From Tetrapyrgos nigripes (taxonomy: Eukaryota > Basidiomycota > Agaricomycetes > Agaricales > Campanellaceae), in the NCBI GenBank assembly GCA_013368315.1, contig JAACJM010000042.1, positions 454,505 through 518,504 of the forward strand: a stretch of 64,000 bases of DNA, read 5' to 3'. Position 1 is the stretch's first letter; the number at the start of each line of letters is the position of its first letter. The notes beneath the pieces were generated by a model. The model was not told the origin of the DNA. It searched no databases and saw only the letters and a program-made list of their open reading frames with translations. Positions 45,487-57,251 of the stretch are shown here, in pieces. Made by a program: the position numbers and the translations under genes.

Positions 45487-46638
45487 TCACAAAGCAGAAT
45501 GGCACCTCACATGTGCATTGGAGTACAGGTCCTCACCCCTGACAGACCTCACATTTTGGAAGACAGCAGCAACAGGGTGAGAAGAATTTCCCACTTGTTC
45601 CAGGAAGGCCTTGATGTCCTCAACGGCAGTGGTGGTGGATGCAGGTGCAACGGCAGCAACAGCTGCAGGAGTTCTCTTCAGCATAGCATTCAAGGTAAGG
45701 GAGACCTTATGTTTTCTAAACATGTTGTTCGCATAGTCGATATTGTCCTGAGTCAGAGGTTGGTTGGCAACAGTAAGAGCAGGGGGCTTCCCCTTGTGGT
45801 CGGCATTGGCAGTGCAGCACATGAAACAGAGGTGGCCCTCCTTGTATAGTTGGAACAGACCAGGGTAGGCACGAACCTCTGACATGCTGCGAACCTGATT
45901 CGTTGGGAATACTACTGCAACACCTGGAATGGCTGCAGCTGGTTGACATGTGTTGTGAGGAGCTTGATATGAAGACGTAGCCAAAGATGAAGATGATGAC
46001 AAGGCAGTGTTGGATGAAGACGTAGTGGAGGTCACTTTAGCCAGGGCTCTCTCCAAATGAGAGATGTGGTCCTGTTCAGGACGAATGTCCCTACAGTATT
46101 TGGCATCAGCCAGCTTGACCTGGTCCACCCACTCTGTGAGCGGTAGACTGTCAGAGATCTCCTTCTTCAGGAACTTCTTCAGGCCCTTCTCGTTCTCCAA
46201 GGCCATGTGCAGGGCTCCATGAAGGCAGCTATTGTCTATGTGTCGCTTAGACCCCACCAGCAGATCATTGTAAGTCACCAACATGTAGTACATAGTACTA
46301 AAGTTGCAGTCCTTGAACTTGGTGAGGTCAGCATAGATGATTAGTCCTTCGATGTGTTCTTCCCAGTCCTCACCCAGGATATGGGAAAGTACAATGTGTT
46401 TGAACTCAGCTGCAGAGCCTTTTTGAAGATCCACCTTGCGCACTGAGAAAAATTTCATGCTGTCTGGGTGTTGGAAACACTTGGCGAAGAGATTGTGAGC
46501 CTCAGACATTGAGAAATTTGTCAAGGGAGTTTTATGACCACTGAGGTAACTCGTCATGGAACTGTGGACATTGGTGTACTGTTGGGCAGTGAGTGACCTT
46601 TCGAGTATTTTGGGTGGTTTTCCTGGACCACCAGGCAC
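45487..46638 (-). CDS. Gypsy 2 gag, open over its full length
   Basis: 383 residues without a stop, starting MPGGPGKPPKILERSL. This is the structural protein of the retroelement. The first 220 residues are a helical capsid-like region (LTEWVDQVKLADAKYCRDIR), then a Ser/Thr-rich linker and a Cys cluster (GHLCFMCCTANADHKGKPP) as the likely nucleic-acid-binding end. The adjoining pol frame starts 16 bases beyond the gag end at 45471. It is the only retroelement gene in the window with no internal break, which suggests that this lineage is younger or escaped the decay seen elsewhere. Confidence 0.7.
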   Translation of the reverse strand: MPGGPGKPPKILERSLTAQQYTNVHSSMTSYLSGHKTPLTNFSMSEAHNLFAKCFQHPDSMKFFSVRKVDLQKGSAAEFKHIVLSHILGEDWEEHIEGLIIYADLTKFKDCNFSTMYYMLVTYNDLLVGSKRHIDNSCLHGALHMALENEKGLKKFLKKEISDSLPLTEWVDQVKLADAKYCRDIRPEQDHISHLERALAKVTSTTSSSNTALSSSSSLATSSYQAPHNTCQPAAAIPGVAVVFPTNQVRSMSEVRAYPGLFQLYKEGHLCFMCCTANADHKGKPPALTVANQPLTQDNIDYANNMFRKHKVSLTLNAMLKRTPAAVAAVAPASTTTAVEDIKAFLEQVGNSSHPVAAVFQNVRSVRGEDLYSNAHVRCHSAL

Positions 46639-46640
46639 CC

Positions 46641-46769
46641 AAGCAGTGTTAGATGAAGACTTGAAGATGATGTGTTACAATTTCTCACTCTGACTCATTC
46701 TTTCTTTTCTTTACTTTGTTTCATTTCTTCTTATCTAACACATGTTTCCCTTTCATTCGCCATGCTCTA
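46641..46769. other. Junction between two head-to-head Gypsy elements
   Basis: A short spacer with TGTTAGATGAAG (46648) and the inverted CTTATCTAACA (about 46730), and T-rich filler between. Neither neighbouring element has its 5' LTR here. Confidence 0.4.
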
Positions 46770-49700
46770 TCCTTGACACCGGAGAGGAGGTCTGGTGCGC
46801 AGCGGGGTTCACTTACTCACAGCAGTTAGCCGAAGAGGCAAACCAGTTGAAGCCAAAACAGTCATTTGAGGAGATAGTACCCCCGCAGTACTGAGATTAT
46901 GCTCAAGTCTTCTCTGAAACCGAATCCGAACGCCTTCCCGCATACAAACCTTGGGACCATGCTATTGATCTGGTACCAGGAGCACCTGCCACCCTACGTA
47001 CCAAAATCTATCCAATGTCTATCAACGAACAGCAGGAGCTTGATCGTTTCCTTGAAGAGAACATCCGCAAAGACTACATCCGACCATCCAAATCTCCCCT
47101 GTCCTCTCCAGTCTTCTTCATCAAGAAGAAAGACGGAAAACTTCGATTCATCCAGGATTACCGACAGCTAAACGAGTACACCGTGAAGAACCGCTACCCT
47201 TACCCCTCATCACAGACATAGTCAGCCGACTGCAAGGAGCCAAGTATTTCACCAAGTTTGATGTACGTTGGGGGTATAACAATGTGCGGATCAAGAAGGG
47301 GGACGAATGGAAGGCGGCATTTGCAATGCTCTTTGAGCCAACCGTCATGTTCTTCAGGCTAACGAACTCTCCAGCGACCTTCCAAAGCCTCATGAATTCC
47401 ATCTTCTCCAATTTAATTGCTGCAGGAAAAGTGGCTGTTTACCTGGATGATATCCTGATCTTCAGTGGAGACCTGGAAGAACACTGAAAGGTGGTTCGGG
47501 AGGTACTAGCAAGGCTGAAGAAGCACGATCTGTATCTAAGACCAGAGAAGTGCGAGTTTGAGCGAGAAGAGATAGAGTATCTTGGTCTGATAATCCGAGA
47601 AGGGCAAGTCTGTATGGACCCGGTGAAAGTAGAAGCAGTGCGTCACTGGCTGATTCCCCGTAATGTCCGAGATGTTCGAGCATTCTTGGGTTTCGCAAAC
47701 TTCTACCGACGATTCATCGAACACTTCGCTAAAACGGCTTGTTTTCTGAACGACCTCACCTGCAAAGACATCTCATTTAACTGGGGAACTCACCAACAAG
47801 AAGCCTTTGACTCTCTCTGAGCAGCCTTCACATCTGCTCCTCTCCTTACACTCTGGTCACTGGACCGCCCTACCCGTGTTGAAGTAGACGCATCAGGCTT
47901 TGCAACAGGCAGAGCCCTGATGCAGATGCTCGAAGACGGTCTTTGGCATCTGGTAGTGTTCCGTTCAGCGTCTATGCAGCCAGCAGAACGAAATTATGAG
48001 ATTTATGACTGAGAGATGTTGGCTATCATCGAAGCCCTGAAGGACTGGCGAAACTTCTTGGAAGGACTGCCACAGCCATTCGAGATCATCACCGACCACT
48101 CCAATCTAGAGTTCTGGAGAACAGCACAAGACCTTAGCCGACGACAAGCGAGATGGGCCCTTTGGCTATCACGCTTTGATTTCAAACTCATACATCAGCC
48201 TGGCAAAGCGAACACCCAGGCAGACGCTCTCTCTCGCCTACACCCTCATCAGGTGACGGATCGAGAAGACAATCTAGAAACCACGGTACTCAAACCAGAG
48301 CACTTTGTGAGACTTGTGGCTACTACCCTGGTCAACCCCCTAGAAGAACGAATCTGACAGGCATTGGGAAGAGAAGTAGAAGTCTTGAAAGGACTAGAAC
48401 AGCTGAAAAAGGATGGACTGCAGCGACTGGCAAACGGGTTACCTGAATGGGAAGAGGATAACGGGCTAGTGTATCACAGGGGTCGAGTCTACGTTCCTCC
48501 AAATGAAGAACTATGGAGAGCAATAGTAGAGCAGTGTCATGATGAGCCGTCAGCAGGACACCCAGGACTACATGGGACACTCGACTTGGTAACCTCACAC
48601 TTCTGGTGGCCCACTGTCCGCTCCTTTGTAGAGAAGTACGTGGAAGGATGTGATCGATGTGCCAGGAAGAAGCTACAATGTCACCCACGAGCAGTAATCC
48701 AACCATTGGATGTCCCCTTAGGACTCTGGGAGGAAGTCGGAGTCGACCTCATTACACAGTTGCCACCTTCACAAGGTTACGACGCGATCCTGGTCTGCAC
48801 AGATCTCTATGGAACACAAGTCCATACCCTTCCCTGCACGTCTAACATCACCTATACTACCGAGAAATCTTTCGCCTACACAGTCTTCCACTCCGTTTCG
48901 TGTCAGACCGTGGCCCTCAGTTCGCCACCCAAGCCATGCGCTCTCTCTTGGACCGGCTTGGGATCAAGTCAAGCCTCTCCTCAGGTTACTGACCCCAGAC
49001 AAATGGTCAGACGGAATGAGCAAACCAAGAGGTTGAGAAATACCTGCATCTCTACACAAACTATAGACAGGATGACTGGGTAGAACACCTTCCCATGGCC
49101 GAATTCGTTCTAAACTCCCGCACACACTCAGCACACAACATGGCCCCCTTTGAGGTGACCTATGGCTACCTCCCCCTGTTCAACATACCGGTCGGCCGAC
49201 GCACAGGCATTCCAGACATTGAAGACCGTCTAAAGATCCTGAGAGAAGTCCAGAAAGATGCTGGATCTGCGTTACATCTGGCTAAACAGCGCATGAAAGA
49301 GGGATATGAGAGAGGGAGACGGAAAGGGCATCAGTTCAAGGTCGGAGACTACGTCTGGCTGAGTGCGGAAGACATTGACTTAAAGCTCTCGAGCGACAAG
49401 TTGGGTGACCGACAGCTAGGCCCATACGTGATTTTGGAAAAGATCGGCGACTTGGACTATTGATTAGACCTTCCCAAATCCCTGAGTCGCCTACACCCGG
49501 TATTCCATGTTGACAAACTGTACCCCTACAAGGGTAACACGGTGAACGGACTCTTACCGGAAGAGCTGGAACCAGTGTACCTCAAAGGGGAGGACGAGCC
49601 AGAGTATGAGGTGGACACTCTGCTGGATAGCAGAGTACGATGGAGGTGAATGGAGTACCTTGTCAAGTGGAAAGGTTATGACGACGGCCACAACTCATGG

Positions 49701-49790
49701 GAACCAGCTCCGAACCTCAAAAATGCGAAGCGGAAAATCACTGCATTCCACAAAAAATACCCCGAGGCAACAAGGATCTAGAAAGCAACG
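46770..49790 (+). pseudogene. Gypsy 3 pol: RT, RNase H, integrase, chromodomain
   Basis: RT reads [60 protein letters not shown] and [13 protein letters not shown]. RNase H has RVEVDASGFATGRALMQM and EMLAIIEALKDWRNFLEGLP. The integrase begins near 48480 with HDEPSAGHPGLHGTLDLVTS and the pair CDRCARKK. The chromodomain is at about 49650-49780 ([19 protein letters not shown]). The stops at 46892, 47485, 47818, 48010, 48355, 49461 and 49647 are all TGA, most at sites where relatives have Arg. A one-base loss near 47205 and frame changes around 48830-48990 complete the decay. Confidence 0.8.
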
Positions 49791-50477
49791 GCGTCTGCTG
49801 TCACCGGCTGCTTGTGGGCAACTCACTGAACGACACGTCAGCACTAACTACGCCTATAAAAGCAAGCCATCCCAGAACAAGAGAACAGATTTCAATCACA
49901 TCCTACCAGACCAACGGTCACACGCACGCACCCACCACTATGTCTACCACCACTACTGCCCCCACTACACAAAACTCATCGGTCGTTCAACCAACCAACG
50001 GGGACGATGCACATATGCATGTCGCTCAGGCTGACGATGCTGACTGGCCAAAAACCACCAAGGACAGCATGACGGTTGTAGACGCTGCACATGGAGAGGA
50101 GAGGATGACGCGAACAGCCGGTGTATACTAGGAGTTGGGCATGGAGCCAGATGCATTGCTCATCAAACTTCCCTCCGAGCAGAGCATAGAGGAAATCTTG
50201 GATGGGGGACCAGCACAGTATGGGGGGCACACATCGCTCAAGAGGTTGAGGTTGACGATGGTGGATGGGATGGAGCAGGTTGGGGGGATGGAACAGGTTG
50301 GGGAGCTACAGCCAACGTCACCAGATGGTGGTCTCCGGACCCACGGCCAAATTTACCCGACTACTGGCCTGGGCAATGAGGGTTGGACACCCTAATCCGC
50401 AATCAATGGAAGAAGCAGTGGGCTGAGTGGCTTCCAAAAGTATTCATCGAGGACGATGAAGTTTAGGAGGGGGGTAA
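49791..50477. other. 3' untranslated part of Gypsy 3
   Basis: Between the chromodomain and the LTR. Open frames exist but show no domain. A small repeat (ATGGAGCAGGTTGGGGGGATGGAACAGGTTGGGG) lies around 50270-50300. It ends in the polypurine tract at about 50464-50477. Confidence 0.4.
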
Positions 50478-50936
50478 TGTCACAAAGTCTATATTTGGTA
50501 TGATTTATTTCTTTCTATCTCCGCATTCTCAGATCTCCATACCACTCCTCGGACCTTTACACCTTATGACTCGCGTTCCACATGCTATGCACCGGACCTT
50601 TCATTTCTCCGATACAGCTTATTGTATAGCCGCTTGTACAGCTTCCGTTACAGCTTTACTCCACAGCTTTCCCTTTACATATATAACCTGTAGCCTGACA
50701 CCTGGTTCCCCATCTTGACCTCTTTGTCATTGGGACCAGGTGTGTATTCCCTTTTTGTTATAGTTCTTTTCACCTTTGCTAATGAGCACCGTAGTTCTAG
50801 TTCTTACTGTTGCTTGTTAGGTATTTAATATATTCTTCGTCATTGGGACCAGTTCTAGTTCTTACTGTTGCTTGTTAGTCGAGTCGAGCCCATAGCTCCT
50901 CGTTATCGCTATCTAAGCGCTCGCCTCTTTGTGACA
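50478..50936 (+). repeat. Complete LTR with 10-bp inverted ends
   Basis: 459 bp, starting TGTCACAAAG right after the polypurine tract and ending CTTTGTGACA, a perfect 10-bp inverted repeat with the canonical TG...CA ends. A core promoter-like CATATATAACC lies near 50686. A short internal repeat (TTCTAGTTCTTACTGTTGCT) occurs twice, at about 50792 and 50851. Confidence 0.8.
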
Positions 50937-50970
50937 GATCCCTTAGTGCACTGGTGGCCTCCATATAGGT

Positions 50971-51898
50971 CGCCCTTGCAGGTGCTATTGTCACCACATC
51001 TGGACAATGGGCCGCACCATCCTCAGTCTCTGATTCATCTGTCTCTGCATCTCCCCCACCATCTCCGACACCACTGCTCTGTGTAGATTGGCTACACGGT
51101 CTTGACTTAACAGATCAGAAGCACGTCAGCTTTGATATCGACAGCTACCTTGAAAACAGAGAAGAACTCTACAACAACTGCAAGCAACAGCCTTGTCCCC
51201 ACGCTCATCACTCCATCCCCCAGGTCTGCTACTACTTCTGGGAAGGAGAAAACAGTATAATCCTACCCAGCAATCCAGCCCTACTCCACTCCCACTTCCT
51301 ACGCCTTGCCTTCAGCCACCTGCCATTCTCCAGTCCTGAATCTAGTACTTCCACTGTTCCATCACCAGACATCACTCACACCCCACTACCACTATCTGCT
51401 CCACCTTCTGCCATACCAACAGCCTGTCCCAGTCCTACACTCATACCCAATCCATCCCCTCTTCCCGTGTCACCAGCCCCACTCAGTCCCATTGCTTCCC
51501 CAATCACTGACATCAACATGTCCTCCACCACCCTTGAAAACCTCCTCCAGGCTCTGGTCAACAATCAGAACAAGCTGCAGCAGGCAATCACCAATTTGGT
51601 CAATAGACCTACCCATGAATCCTCAGACAAAACTGCCAAACCGGCCCCATTCAAAGGCGAACCAGCCAAACTCGACTTGTTCTTATCTCTCTTCATTCTC
51701 TGGGCTGGAGAACAAAAGCAGCTCAAACTTGACAGTGGGAAACTTGATCCATGGAAGTGCATTGCAGAAGCACTCCTTATGATGGAAGAACCTGCCGCAG
51801 AATGGGCTACAGAGTATGCTTGTCATATCAGCAGAGTCCGAGCAGATGAAGCCAGAGCAGTCTTCTCCCGGGAAGGGAACTGGGACAACTTCACCCAC
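50971..51898 (+). pseudogene. Gypsy gag, 5' part, interrupted by the KDZ transposon
   Basis: An open frame from about 50971 runs through a Pro/Ser-rich N-terminal part (NPSPLPVSPAPLSPIASP) and TLENLLQALVNNQNKLQQ into the capsid start KPAPFKGEPAKLDLFLSLFI. It then reads WATEYACHISRVRADEARAV up to GNWDNFTH at 51898. The next codon of the gag is at 63676, after the KDZ element and its second target copy. The gag follows a complete LTR, as in an intact element. Confidence 0.75.
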
Positions 51899-52739
51899 AC
51901 CCGTAGTTGTACATATAATACATAGTATATGAGAATAGCCCAAGCAATGTATTGCATTATATCTAGACAAGACTCAGTAGACTGTATATTATGTCCTCAT
52001 TACTGTGATACATTGCAATGTATGTCCACCTATGCCAAGATACAATGCAATGTATGCCTACCTATGATACAATGCATAGCATAATAAATTAATAATAGGA
52101 AACGTGGCATCAGTTTCAACAGCCGGCATTGATTGTAGGACACGTGGAGTGTTGACAGGGAATGCGGCAAAATGGCACCGGTTTTTTATCACTGGCATTA
52201 ATTGTGGTGAGAATGTCTCACAGCCACACTTCTTACACAATGCAAAGTATTACAGCCACCAGCACAGGGCCTGGGTCTCCATGGTCTTGCAAAATACATG
52301 TAAACAAGCACCTATTGAGGACAATACACTTTTTCCTTCATAGATGTGGTTGGCAATGTTGAGAGGTAAAGGCCCAGTTACTACATTAATAATAATAATT
52401 ATCACTCTGTAGTAGATTCCGGTAGCTACATCGGGCCACCACTTAGTGTGGCAATGATGAGGCCCAAAGGAAAGTTGTCAACAGCAGGTATTCAATTGGG
52501 CCTCCTAATAGATTACTTTCCAAGTGTGCCACAATATACTTTTGTAACTGGCGGAGTTTGCAGAGTTTGAGTTCTTTGTGGGGATCACCCCTATCAAATC
52601 CTGTGCCTTAGCTAAATACATCCAAACATTACTCAAAGTACTAGCTAACGACGACACAGCTTCCTTCCACTGTCAGTGACACTCTTGTTGAACAACGTAA
52701 CTGCTTTTCTCTTCTTGTTTCCCTTACTACTTGAAAATG
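51899..52739. other. KDZ left subterminal region
   Basis: Noncoding. Repeated ATGCAATGTATG...CACCTATG/CTACCTATG units at about 51950-52080 have counterparts at the right end (about 63500-63600, ATAATGCAATGTA, TTGTAGGTGAG). They are candidate transposase-binding repeats. Nothing else is recognised up to 52739. Confidence 0.5.
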
Positions 52740-55433
52740 TCAGTGTTCAGACATCAAAATAATCAAGTAAATGTAGCTGAAGAGCTTTTTCATTGCCTGT
52801 AGTACCCACTTGACATCCTCTACTGCCTTTATCCAAATCCTTTCTTCGTTCTTTGTCACTATCTTCAGCCACCAATAGTACAAGCACATGATCACAGTCA
52901 ACATTCCACACTGGCCTGGCTTTCAAATTGTGTCCCATCTATTTGGGTCGGCATCCTCCTCCTGTTCACCAACAATACGCCCACTACTATCACGCTTCTG
53001 CCATTCTGGATTGATCGAGGACCACCATTGCCACCACACATCTGCAAATTCCTTAGCATCAACCATCTCTGCTGGTGGAGTTTCCAGGATGGCCTTATGG
53101 TTCCTACTCCAGACCTGTACAACGGTAAGAATGCGCTTACCCCTTTCAGATTTGAAAATTGATAACTCTCCTCCAGGGACACCCACTCTGCCAACACTGA
53201 TATCCAAATTGGTATCTTTCACAGCACTGCATTACCAGCAAAGGTTTTATACACAGCTTTCAACCAACTGGGCCATCCGTCCTCCACAATCATGGTTCCC
53301 ATACCCGTATCCATGGAGGTGGTAGTGGCGTCAACGATCGCTGGATTGTCAGGGCTAGGATGGACGTCGGTGGCCGTGGATTCACCATTGCCATAATCAA
53401 GTAACAGCCTTGGAGTCTCTAATTCAATGGCAAGGGGTTCAGCCGATGATGATGGTAGAGGGGGCGTACTATGCGTGTCATTCACAGTCATACTGGGAGG
53501 GTCGGAATTTGTTGAAGAGTTGGGTTTGGGGAGAGAATCGGAAGCAGTTGGAGGCATGGAGGTAGGATCGAGGAGAGGATTGGAAGCTGTTGGAGGCGTA
53601 GAGGGAAGATCAGGAGCCGTTTTGCCAAACAAGTAATCAGTGAGTGTTGTTTTTGTATTGTTGATTGTAGCATTGGGGTCAATTTGCTTGAAGATGATCT
53701 CGTTCATTAGGACCTGGTTCCTCATGATATTGTTTTGCCGATCAAATTCATACATTGATCCACAACACAACTTCCTCAGAATTCCTTGACGTTCATCATC
53801 CGGCAGACCTCTCAAATACTCCTTGCTCTGGGGGTAGAGAACTTGGTCCTCATCCAATACAGGAGTGACATCACGTCCCTTCCTTGCATTATCCTCCTTG
53901 ACGCCACTGCCATCAACCTCGCTGTCCCCAGTGTTATCCACTCTCGCTTCGGACCCCTTCTGCCGATTACCCGATTCGGTTTTCTGGCAATCTGCCTTCT
54001 TGCGTGAACCCTTGGGTTTCTTCTGAGCCTCTGACTTTTTTACCACAATTTCCTCCTCGTCTGAATTCATGGCATAGAGGTCTTCCCTCTCAAGAAACTT
54101 CCTATTTGCCACCTCCTCTGTAGCCTTGAGAGATATGTTTGCGATTGTCAATGTGGCGTCGGGATGTACATCTGAATAATGGTAAGCGAAAATATTACTT
54201 TCAAAGTGATATGTTCTCACCTTCAGCTGTGTGCAACAGGAATTGTAGAAAATGTACCAAGACATTCTTTGAAAACTGCTCTGGCTTCCAGAACTCCCAT
54301 CTTGTTGGATTCACGCCAACAGTCTCACCAGAGCTGAGGCTATAACAAGAAGATTAGAGCAGGTTTCATTATTGGAACCGATTACGCACATCAAACAATT
54401 GAAATCATCTGGATCTGGATCTGCTGCCAGAGGAGAACCGCCCAGGAGAGTAAACGACATCCCAGTGAGTTGGTGGAGTACCTCAAGTTGGGGAGCCATG
54501 AACTTGGTAAGATTTTCTCGTGCACTAGAAGTTCATTACTGTGATAATGATTCAATACTTACATATTTTTGGCCAAATCCCCGAATGATTCCAAGTTACT
54601 CATGCCAATTTTGTCCGCACCCATCAGTTCCTTGTACGCCGTGATCTCTTCATCATACGCCTCCTGGGCTTCAACATCCAAAGCCTCCTTGATGCTTTCA
54701 TCTTCGGCATCAAACAGCTCCCAGGCAATTTTGGTATGAAACCATAAATGATAATTAGAGGCAAGATTAGCCTCCGGCCATCGCTGATCATACACTGCGG
54801 CAACTTTTTCCTTATAGGGAGACTGACGCATATAGTGTTTGTATGTCTCTACTCGACGTGGAGGCCTCCCAACATCACAGACAGTTTTTAATAGCAAAGT
54901 CAAATGAGAATTTATCCCACCTGACTTTGTCTTCTGCCGATAAAACCAATTGGTGAGCTGCTACTCAAAAAATGTTAAAACCAGAAAGTACACTGAACAG
55001 AATTGTAGACGTACCTTTCATGCAGCTTCCTGGATCCCCTTTTGTGCCCGATCCTGCCTGGCCACGAGATCTGCAAATTCTTCCTGTGTGTAGTAACTCC
55101 TTCAAGGACAGTAAACTTCTCAGGAACGCCCTTGTCATGCCACGGATGTTTTGCAAACCAGTACTGATGAAACTTCATCAACCAATCACTCTTGGCTTGC
55201 TTTGAAGATTGGCTTAAATAGCTGTCCTTCTCAATATTCAGCTCAGCCAAGTGTTCCGCTGTGAATTTCGACTTGACTCCTCTCTTTTTGGGATCAGCCA
55301 CCTGGGACTGAGCTGACATTTTGGCAATGGGAGAAGCGCCAGGACAAATATTGGCCTGAGTAGAACTAAGAGTAACAGCGGGACTGTTGTCAGGATGAGA
55401 AGCAATTGAAGTGATGGAGGTAGCGTCAGACAT
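52740..55433 (-). CDS. KDZ passenger gene 1, uncharacterised Agaricomycete family
   Basis: Function unknown. The start is MSDATSITSIASHPDNSPAV, after which KSKFTAEHLAELNIEKDSYL begins a charged helical region; exons continue at about 54903-54559 (YKEKVAAVYDQRWPEANLAS) and about 54480-54310. A long part (about 54160-53220) has acidic and Lys-rich blocks followed by a Pro/Ser/Thr linker. The C-terminal core reads DGWPSWLKAVYKTFAGN, then DVWWQWWSSINPEWQKRD, then CGMLTVIMCLYYWWLKIV and WIKAVEDVKWVLQAM. This Trp-rich end (WW..L.PEWR, then D..WVL..L) is one I know from repeated uncharacterised proteins of mushroom genomes. Exon borders are approximate and a frame change near 52920 may be an intron. 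Lying inside a transposon, it is likely moved with it. Confidence 0.55.
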
Positions 55434-56013
55434 AGCAAAGTAAAGCACACAATGCTGGCAAGAAACTTTTATAACTTTTCAGTCTCATTCAGCCACCGCG
55501 AACAATACTTTGTCACCTGACAAGTATAAAAAATTCTAAGTCCTCACGAAATCAGCCCATGAATGGCTAAGAAATTTTCAGACTCGTTGCAGGTAGATCA
55601 GCCACCAGTCTGTTGGTCTGTTGCTGTAAGTATTAAGTTGATTTTTTTGATTTTTATTTCCATTCCAGGTAGATTGGTCACGAAAGTCTCCTATTTCACT
55701 TAAGTAAAGGACAGCTAAATTTTTCGAGTTTCATTACGGGTAGATCAGGTGTTGTGTAAGTAGTAAAAGTGGTCGGCAGAATATTTTTTTGTAATTACTA
55801 AAAGGATTTAATCAGCCACCTCGTACTAAGAGCGGCTAAATTTTTTGAGTTTTGTTCCAGGTTGATGAGCGGTCATGTAAGTAGTAAAAGCAGTTGGCAG
55901 ACAATTTTTTTGTAAGTACTAAAAGGAGTTGATCAGCCACTGCGTTGCCACCACATCATGTAAGTAAAGAATGTTTAAATTATTTTTAGCTTCATTTCAC
56001 ATCAATCAGCTAC
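55434..56013. repeat. Spacer with about 130-bp direct repeats between KDZ passenger genes
   Basis: Two clear copies (about 55717-55850 and 55851-55985) share TGAGTTT or CGAGTTT, GTGTAAGTAGTAAAAG or ATGTAAGTAGTAAAAG, TTGGCAGA or GTCGGCAGA, TTTTTTTGTAA, TACTAAAAGGA and TCAGCCAC. A weaker third copy lies at 55560-55716. No coding content. Confidence 0.65.
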
Positions 56014-57251
56014 TCAAGACTCTTCTTCTGACTCCGTTTTCACTGTCTCAAGATCTAGACGTGCCAAAAGCTCTTCTGCTTCCCGGACACTATCAACCTG
56101 AACCACCTGAGCCTCCATTCCCCGTAGATGTGCCTCTCTAAGTAGTTCGTCGGCCATTTCCCTATTTTTTATGTATTTCAGTCAGCTCACTTCTCAAAGT
56201 GTAATGAGGCACTTACGCATTTACAATTCCTGTTCGGGTGCCCATAGTCACTGCCCAAGACTTTCCACGCTATGGAAAATCACCAAACCTCCGCCATGCT
56301 GGAGATTCAGGCCCAAAAAAGGCCTGGGCTGTTCTTTGCTTAGAAGTAGTACTAGGCAGGGATCGTGGCTGAGAAGGATGGGCAGACAGAGAGGAGGAAC
56401 ATTGCGATTGAGATGGATATGACAACGGGTCAACGTGTGGTGGCGGGGTTGTTGGACGCATAACCAGTTCAGGGTCTGGTACATAGATGCTGCCATCAAC
56501 AAAATTGTTAGAATGACAGTGTTTACTGAGGCAGTTTTGTCTCCATCCATGTAAACTGCTTGGATCGTATCGGAAATCAAGATGTGCTCGTGGTGTTTCT
56601 TGATGCTCTTGTGAGCCTCGATCGACTCAAAATGAAAGTAAATTTGATACAAACTCAGCCACATGAGTTTGATTATGCATACTGGAAACAATATAACTAT
56701 GCACTACTGCCATAAGGCTGTAATCTAGCAGCTACATTTGCTTGCTAGTGCGGTATGTGAGCCGGATAGATAGAATGAAATGATATGCACACTTACCTCT
56801 CCTTCAAATGTTGGCGTCTTTCACGCTCTGTTACAGCCAATTTTCTTTTGTTGTAGAAGCGATAAGTCTCTCTATAAGACCTGTTGTGTGCACGTATAAT
56901 CTCCTTTTCGTCCTCTGGTAAGATTTGAAAAATTTCTCGACGACTGTGAATGAAAATGTGTCAGAGGGAGTCGTAAATTTCTGGATCCCCTTACTGTGCA
57001 CTTGCTTCTTTAGCTCGTTTCTGCAATCGTTCCCGGTTTCTGTGAATGTAAATATTCAAAATATTACTTTTAGATAGACTGGAAACGAACTTCGCATAGT
57101 AGGAAGCATTTGCCTGGAATTTTTTCCACCAAGCTTGTACCTGACGTCTGTGCTCCAGCTCAGCAGTGATATTGTTTGCAGGAATTTCCATAGAGTACAG
57201 GTATTCCAGCTCAGCTTTGCCAGTAAGATGTATGTGGTCAGTGACACGCAT
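56014..57251 (-). CDS. KDZ passenger gene 2, basic coiled-coil protein
   Basis: Function unknown. It starts MRVTDHIHLTGKAELEYLYS and continues with ELEHRRQVQAWWKKFQANAS, then NRERLQKRAKEASAQ and, in a further exon (about 56950-56815), EDEKEIIRAHNRSYRETYRF and KRKLAVTERERRQHLKER. This arginine- and lysine-rich helical layout is typical of small transposon-linked proteins in Agaricomycetes. A Pro/Ser-rich exon (about 56470-56250) includes GPESPAWRRFGDFP. A last exon (about 56165-56014) reads EMADELLREAHLRGMEAQVV and ends KTESEEES. Exon borders are approximate. It is divergent from the transposase gene. Confidence 0.5.

Larger units (their letters stand above)
41324..46640 (-). mobile_element. 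Gypsy LTR retrotransposon 2 (minus strand), 5' LTR missing
   Basis: Reading leftward: intact gag, protease, RT, RNase H, integrase and chromodomain-like end, then a purine tract (AAATGGGGAGGAG) and a candidate LTR. On the right the element stops just before gag with no copy of the LTR, so its 5' end was lost. Its proteins differ clearly from those of Gypsy 1 and Gypsy 3 in this window, so it is a separate lineage. Confidence 0.75.
46770..50936 (+). mobile_element. Gypsy/Ty3 chromodomain retrotransposon 3, 5'-truncated
   Basis: Begins inside pol just before the reverse transcriptase and runs through RNase H, integrase and chromodomain to a purine tract (GGAGGGGGGTAA) and a complete LTR at 50478-50936. 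gag and protease are missing on the left. The following gag at 50971 may belong to a tandem second copy sharing this LTR. Confidence 0.8.

Noticed and set aside
49976..50230. Minus-strand open frame downstream of Gypsy 3 pol
   Set aside because: Antisense shadow of the retroelement 3' region without domain content.
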